From Tubiluchus corallicola (lineage: Eukaryota; Priapulida; Priapulimorpha; Priapulimorphida; Tubiluchidae): 57,555 nucleotides of DNA. Of the stretch, positions 53,411-57,555 are shown piece after piece. Location of the stretch: positions 1 through 57,555 of the forward strand of contig JAQGDQ010001171.1 of the NCBI GenBank assembly GCA_030141605.1, given 5' to 3'. Each line of letters starts with the position of its first letter. The first letter of the stretch is position 1. Position numbers and translations under genes: made by a program. The notes below the pieces were generated by a model that saw only the letters and a list, made by a program, of their open reading frames with translations, ran no database searches and had not been told where the DNA came from.

Positions 53411-53827
53411 GTAGTGGCGCATTCACACTAGCGATTTTGTCACTGACATCAAACTTGCAAGTGTGAACTGCTTTGCAAGTTACTGTCATTGCACACGTTG
53501 TTGTGAGTTGATTTCCTAGAGTTACTGTCTAGTGTGAACGCCTTGACGAGTTACTCTCGACACTTCTCGCAGTGAATAAAGAATTCACAGTTAGCTCACG
53601 CTTACTGTCAGACAGTAACTCTCAGCAAGTTTTAGTACTCTAGCCTGAATATGCTTGCAAGTTATTCTCCGAGTTACTCTCGACACTTCTCGCAGTGAAT
53701 AGAGAATTCACAGTCAGCTCGCGCCGCTTACTGTCAGAGAGTAACTCGCTGCAAGTTTTGCTCTCTAGTCTGAACACACTTGCGAGTTACTTGGCAAGAA
53801 AACTTGCTAGTCTGAATGCACCGTAAG
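53411..53827. mobile_element. MITE family E, near full-length
   Basis: Ends tggcgcattcacactagcga and tagtctgaatgcaccgta are inverted. Internally gagttactctcgacacttct cgcagtgaata is duplicated (about 53565 and 53671). No coding capacity. Confidence 0.75.
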
Positions 53828-53829
53828 AC

Positions 53830-54905
53830 GACAAACAAACAATAGTTAATGAACTGTATACCATTTTATAAGCACCGGTTTCATTAAGCCACTTTCACAC
53901 ACGACTAGTTTGAACAATATGAACAACACAAAAAGCTCAAGTATAAAAATAATAGGTAATACTGACCTGTCACCAAACGAGAACAAATCCAAACTTAAGA
54001 CGTAAAATACTTGCATCTTACACACAATTGTGTTATCACATTTAAACAAGTCTTAACATGCCATCAAAAACCATTTTAACAGCAGTGGAATTCAAATTTT
54101 CAATTCTTATTTACAATAGCAAAACATATAAAGCATTGTCGTATATTACACGATACTATAATATGCCTTTTCACAGTTTCGTCCTATGCGCGCGCAGTTC
54201 CTGTAGGTCGAAGGTTAAATGTACCACAGCAATGCGTCAACTATAACTGTCGTGTGACGCGTGGTAAAGCACGAGACATCTGCTGCATCAGTTCAGTAAC
54301 ATCAGTTGTTTTGCGTGGACTTTACCTAATTATGCATTAGTATGTGCACAGAGTGATTTAATAGCAGGATCTTGCTTGGGAACAGGAAAAAATGAACTAG
54401 GTAAGGTTCTAGTTCGCTGTTAAAACTGTTACTATTACAATAGCATGGGCTGCGAGACGTTGTCAAGTGTACAGAAATGCATTGTCTGGTACACTTAACC
54501 TTTGACCTTTTCACGATCATCATCATCAATCGCTAGAACTGTGAAAAGACTTATTCACAGAAATGCTAAGACGCATTTACTTATGTATCCAGAATGGCTG
54601 GCAATGATAAGTGCAGTTCACACGGCTGTTATTGTTGGACATGTGTGGACCATGAACACGACATACCTACTTTCAAACTTGCTGTCATCTATTCCATTGC
54701 CACACATCCTGGACACATGTTTGCAAGTAATTACATTAAAAACGCACATTACAGTTGAAAACTGAATTACCGTGTATGTACAATTAGCAAATAACTAAGT
54801 TGTCACTTGCTGTGCTACTTAATTTACGTACGCACTTGAAATTAAAATGGCCAATTAAAATGACTGAGCAGAATTACTGAGCAAGTACAAAACTAATAGA
54901 CGTAT
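53830..54905. other. Intergenic, nothing recognised
   Basis: No gene-like frame with family likeness. A lone cacttaacctttgacctt occurs at 54490. Confidence 0.5.
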
Positions 54906-54912
54906 CATTAAA

Positions 54913-56444
54913 GCTACGACTCCATGTGCACGTGATGCGTGATCTGTGATCCATAATGCGTGATCTGTGATCCATAATGAGTGGCGCGTGATCTGTGATC
55001 TGTAATACGTGATGCGTGATCTGTGATCCATAATGCGTGATGCGTGATCTGTGATCCATAATGAGTGACGCGTGATCTGTGATCCATAATGAGTGACGCG
55101 TGATCTGTGATCCGTAATACGTGATGCGTGATCTGTGATCGATAATGCGTGATGCGTGATCTGTGATCCATAATGAGTGACGCGTGATCTGTGATCCATA
55201 ATGTGTGGCGCGTGATCTGTGATCTGTAATACGTGACGCGTGATCTGTGATCCATAATGAGTGACGCGTGATCTGTGATCCATAATGAGTGACGCGTGAT
55301 CTGTGAGCCATAATGTGTGATGCGTGATCTGTGATCCATAATGAGTGACGCGTGATCTGTGATCCATAATGTGTGGCGCGTGATCTGTGATCCGTAATGT
55401 GTGGTGTGTGATCTGTGATTCGTAATGTGTGATGCGTGATCTGTGATCCGTAATGTGTGATGCGTGATCTGTGATCCGTAATGTGTGATGCAAGATCTGT
55501 GATCCATAATGTGTGATGTGTGATCTCTGATCCGTAGTGTGTGATGTGTGATCTGTGATTTGTAATGTGTAATGCGTGATCTGTGATCCGTATTCTGTTA
55601 TGCGTGATATGTGATCCGTAATGTGTGATCTGTGATCCATAATGCATTGATGCGTGATCTGTGATCCATAGTGCGTGATCTGTGATCCGTAATACGTGAT
55701 GCGTGATCTGTGATCCATAATGTGTGATCTGTGATCCATATTGCATTGATGCGTGATCTGTGATCCATAATGCGTGACGCGTGATCTGTGATCCGTAATG
55801 CGTGACGCGTGACCTGTGATCCATAATGTGTGACTGTGATCCATAATGCGTTGATGCGTGATCTGTGATCCATAATGCGTGACGCGTATTGACTGTTTCC
55901 ATGTGTCCGTAAACACTACGTGTTTTAACAAAGCTGGAGGCACACTTTTCGCCATCTTTGCTAGCTGCTCGCGAAAATTGAAAGCAATAATTTTTGGAAA
56001 CCACGTCTCCGTTGAAATTTAACTGTGATAATTACAGCTGCGGCATTAGCTTATTACTGTACTATTAGATGGAAAAGAAAGCACAAGTTTTAGATGCACA
56101 ACATTTTGCAGGGGAGAGAACAATATGGCAAGTATCATCATTTAGTGAGAGAACTGCAGTCAGATGCACAACACATAACTACGTGCTTCTTCCATCTCTC
56201 AAAAACTCATATAGAAAAAATATTATTGTTTGTTGGTCCTAAAGTGACCAAAACTCACCTAACTAGAATTTTCAGAAAGTTGAACAGCAAAAATGATCAC
56301 CGGAAACTTAGAAACTCGCTATAATCACCTAGGCAACGGCGGTTTCCCGTCTGCATGATGCATATTCGGACGAAAGTGATCACGTTCGTATGAATGTGGA
56401 TCACGCATTACGGATCATGCATTATGTACACATGGAGTCGTACC
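54913..56444. mobile_element. TIR element whose left half is an expanded subterminal array
   Basis: Left end gctacgactccatgtgcac and right end (inverse) ggtacgactccatgtgtac. TTAA(A) flanks both sides. The right end holds only two or three catgatccgtaatgcgtgat units, the left about 35. No transposase frame. Confidence 0.7.
54935..55885. repeat. ~28-bp array of gtgatctgtgatccataatg
   Basis: About 950 bp of cgcgtgatctgtgatccRta atgNgtga in variable register, rich in near-palindromic GATC words. The long open frames across it are repeat artefacts. Confidence 0.95.
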
Positions 56445-56676
56445 TTAAATCCTAATTTGTTAAGTGGAATTTAGTGCATACCGTAGCAAAGAATTTTGCG
56501 AAATCGTTTCATGTGCATTTTTGAAGCTTATTTGATTGCGTAGTAGCAATGTCATAACGCCATTTTCTATTATAGGACGGATGTGCATAGTATGTGCTTT
56601 AATTAAACCAAAGGTTGTTGTTCCTGAATGGTCTCAAGAATCTGTAGTTGAACAACCTGTAGTGATGGGCAATTAA

Positions 56677-57305
56677 CCCTTATAGGGTCACCGGGGGGTA
56701 AAAAATTACCCTCAGACCGGTTTTTTGCATTTTACCCTTTTATCATACGCATCCCAGTAAACCTTTTCTATGACTTTTCCTAAATATGTTTTGTGCACAA
56801 AATACTTTCAGTTATTTATTTTAGGCGCATTGTCTCGCCACGAAATAAAAGTGAAAATGCAATATGTCGATTTTTTACAGGCGATGTATCTGATAAAACA
56901 AAATGTCAAACGTCTGTATGCTGACGTAGAACTAGTCTACTCACAACTACAAAGACAATCAGATCATAAACTCAGTCACTCGGCATCTTCAATGTTGCTA
57001 GCAATGTCGGTTGTTTACGGTTATTCCAACATAGATAAGGGAACGTAACTAAGTGAATTTAAATTTTGTATTACTAGCAAGTCACATGTCTTTAAGCAGA
57101 GGTATAATGTATCCTATGGTGGTCAGCATAACCACAAATTATGCTGTTTCTGTTCACTAATGAAAAACAGCGTTTTATCAAAAGTAATTTACGAATTATG
57201 GTGGGGGTAATTTTTAATCTGTTTACCAATAAAACACGCCGGTTTATCAAAAGTAATTTTTACCCCCCCCACCCCCGGTTAACAAAATTCGTGACCCTAT
57301 AAGGG
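56677..57305. mobile_element. piggyBac-like non-autonomous element
   Basis: CCCTTATAGGGTCAC at the left and GTGACCCTATAAGGG at the right, each flanked by TTAA (56673-56676 and 57306-57309), the exact target duplication of the superfamily. The 92-residue frame inside (56770-57048) has no transposase motif that I recognise. Confidence 0.85.
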
Positions 57306-57555
57306 TTAATAGATTAATTGAATTAATCCAGAATACAACCACGTACAAATCGATATAATTGGCTATTGAACAATAATTCAGTTAACCAAAAGTAAAATAT
57401 ACGTGTTACAGACTGACTTAAAGGCAGTGTTTTAGCGCAAGTAAATGGAATTCTTGAAATTTTTTCCTCGTTTTTCTCACCTTAAACAATACGTAACTTG
57501 CAGATGTACTTCGTTCAGTTACGTATTGTAAACAAAGGCCTTTGAAAGCTACTTA

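Noticed and set aside
54502-54765. 87-residue plus-strand frame
   Set aside because: No recognisable domain, signal or splice partner; intergenic AT-rich sequence.
54855-56004. Two overlapping 366- and 376-residue frames
   Set aside because: Both are produced by the ~28-bp array and are open in three frames; they are artefacts of a stop-free unit.
56770-57048. Gene inside the piggyBac-like element
   Set aside because: The 92-residue frame lacks any transposase motif I recognise and looks like chance in AT-rich DNA.

Overview
The window is AT-rich, intron-rich DNA of an animal nuclear genome. Long introns with canonical GT/AG borders, Tc1/mariner-, hAT- and piggyBac-like elements, tRNA-derived SINEs and non-LTR fragments, together with the protein homologies, point to an invertebrate metazoan. 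I lean to a lophotrochozoan but cannot name a taxon. No bacterial-style operons, rRNA genes or CRISPR arrays are present.

Three protein genes are supported. (1) Minus strand, 33032 down to 1426: the 5' part of a USP24-type ubiquitin hydrolase gene. I could place 20 consecutive coding exons whose phases all close, giving residues 1-916 without a stop: UBA domain, then the long helical N-terminal region, ending at the edge of a ubiquitin-like domain. The catalytic domain would lie beyond base 1. (2) Plus strand, 34377-35246: a single-exon secreted C-type-lectin-domain protein, head-to-head with USP24. (3) Plus strand, 37428-49178: a complete nine-exon PLP-dependent threonine/serine dehydratase with a C-terminal ACT-like domain (466 aa). 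The 33.03-34.37 kb gap is a divergent promoter region. From about 50.5 kb to the end I find no gene, only repeats and a piggyBac-like element.

The striking property is tandem repetition: about 25 micro- and minisatellite arrays cover, by my coordinates, roughly a fifth to a quarter of the window. Several are tied to splice sites. In USP24 intron 13 a 46-bp unit made of the last bases of exon 13 plus its 5' splice site is repeated about 31 times. In the dehydratase gene a 64-bp unit containing the 3' splice site and first bases of exon 7 is present ten times. The 3' splice sites of USP24 exons 19 and 20 are each duplicated once. Other arrays grew inside dispersed repeats that are still unexpanded elsewhere in the window, so ancestor and product can be compared directly.

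The genes do not form a pathway: USP24 is a deubiquitinase, the lectin-like protein is secreted, and the dehydratase is an amino-acid catabolic enzyme. Exon calls rest on remembered USP24 and dehydratase family sequence, reading-frame phase and splice consensus; no transcript evidence was available.
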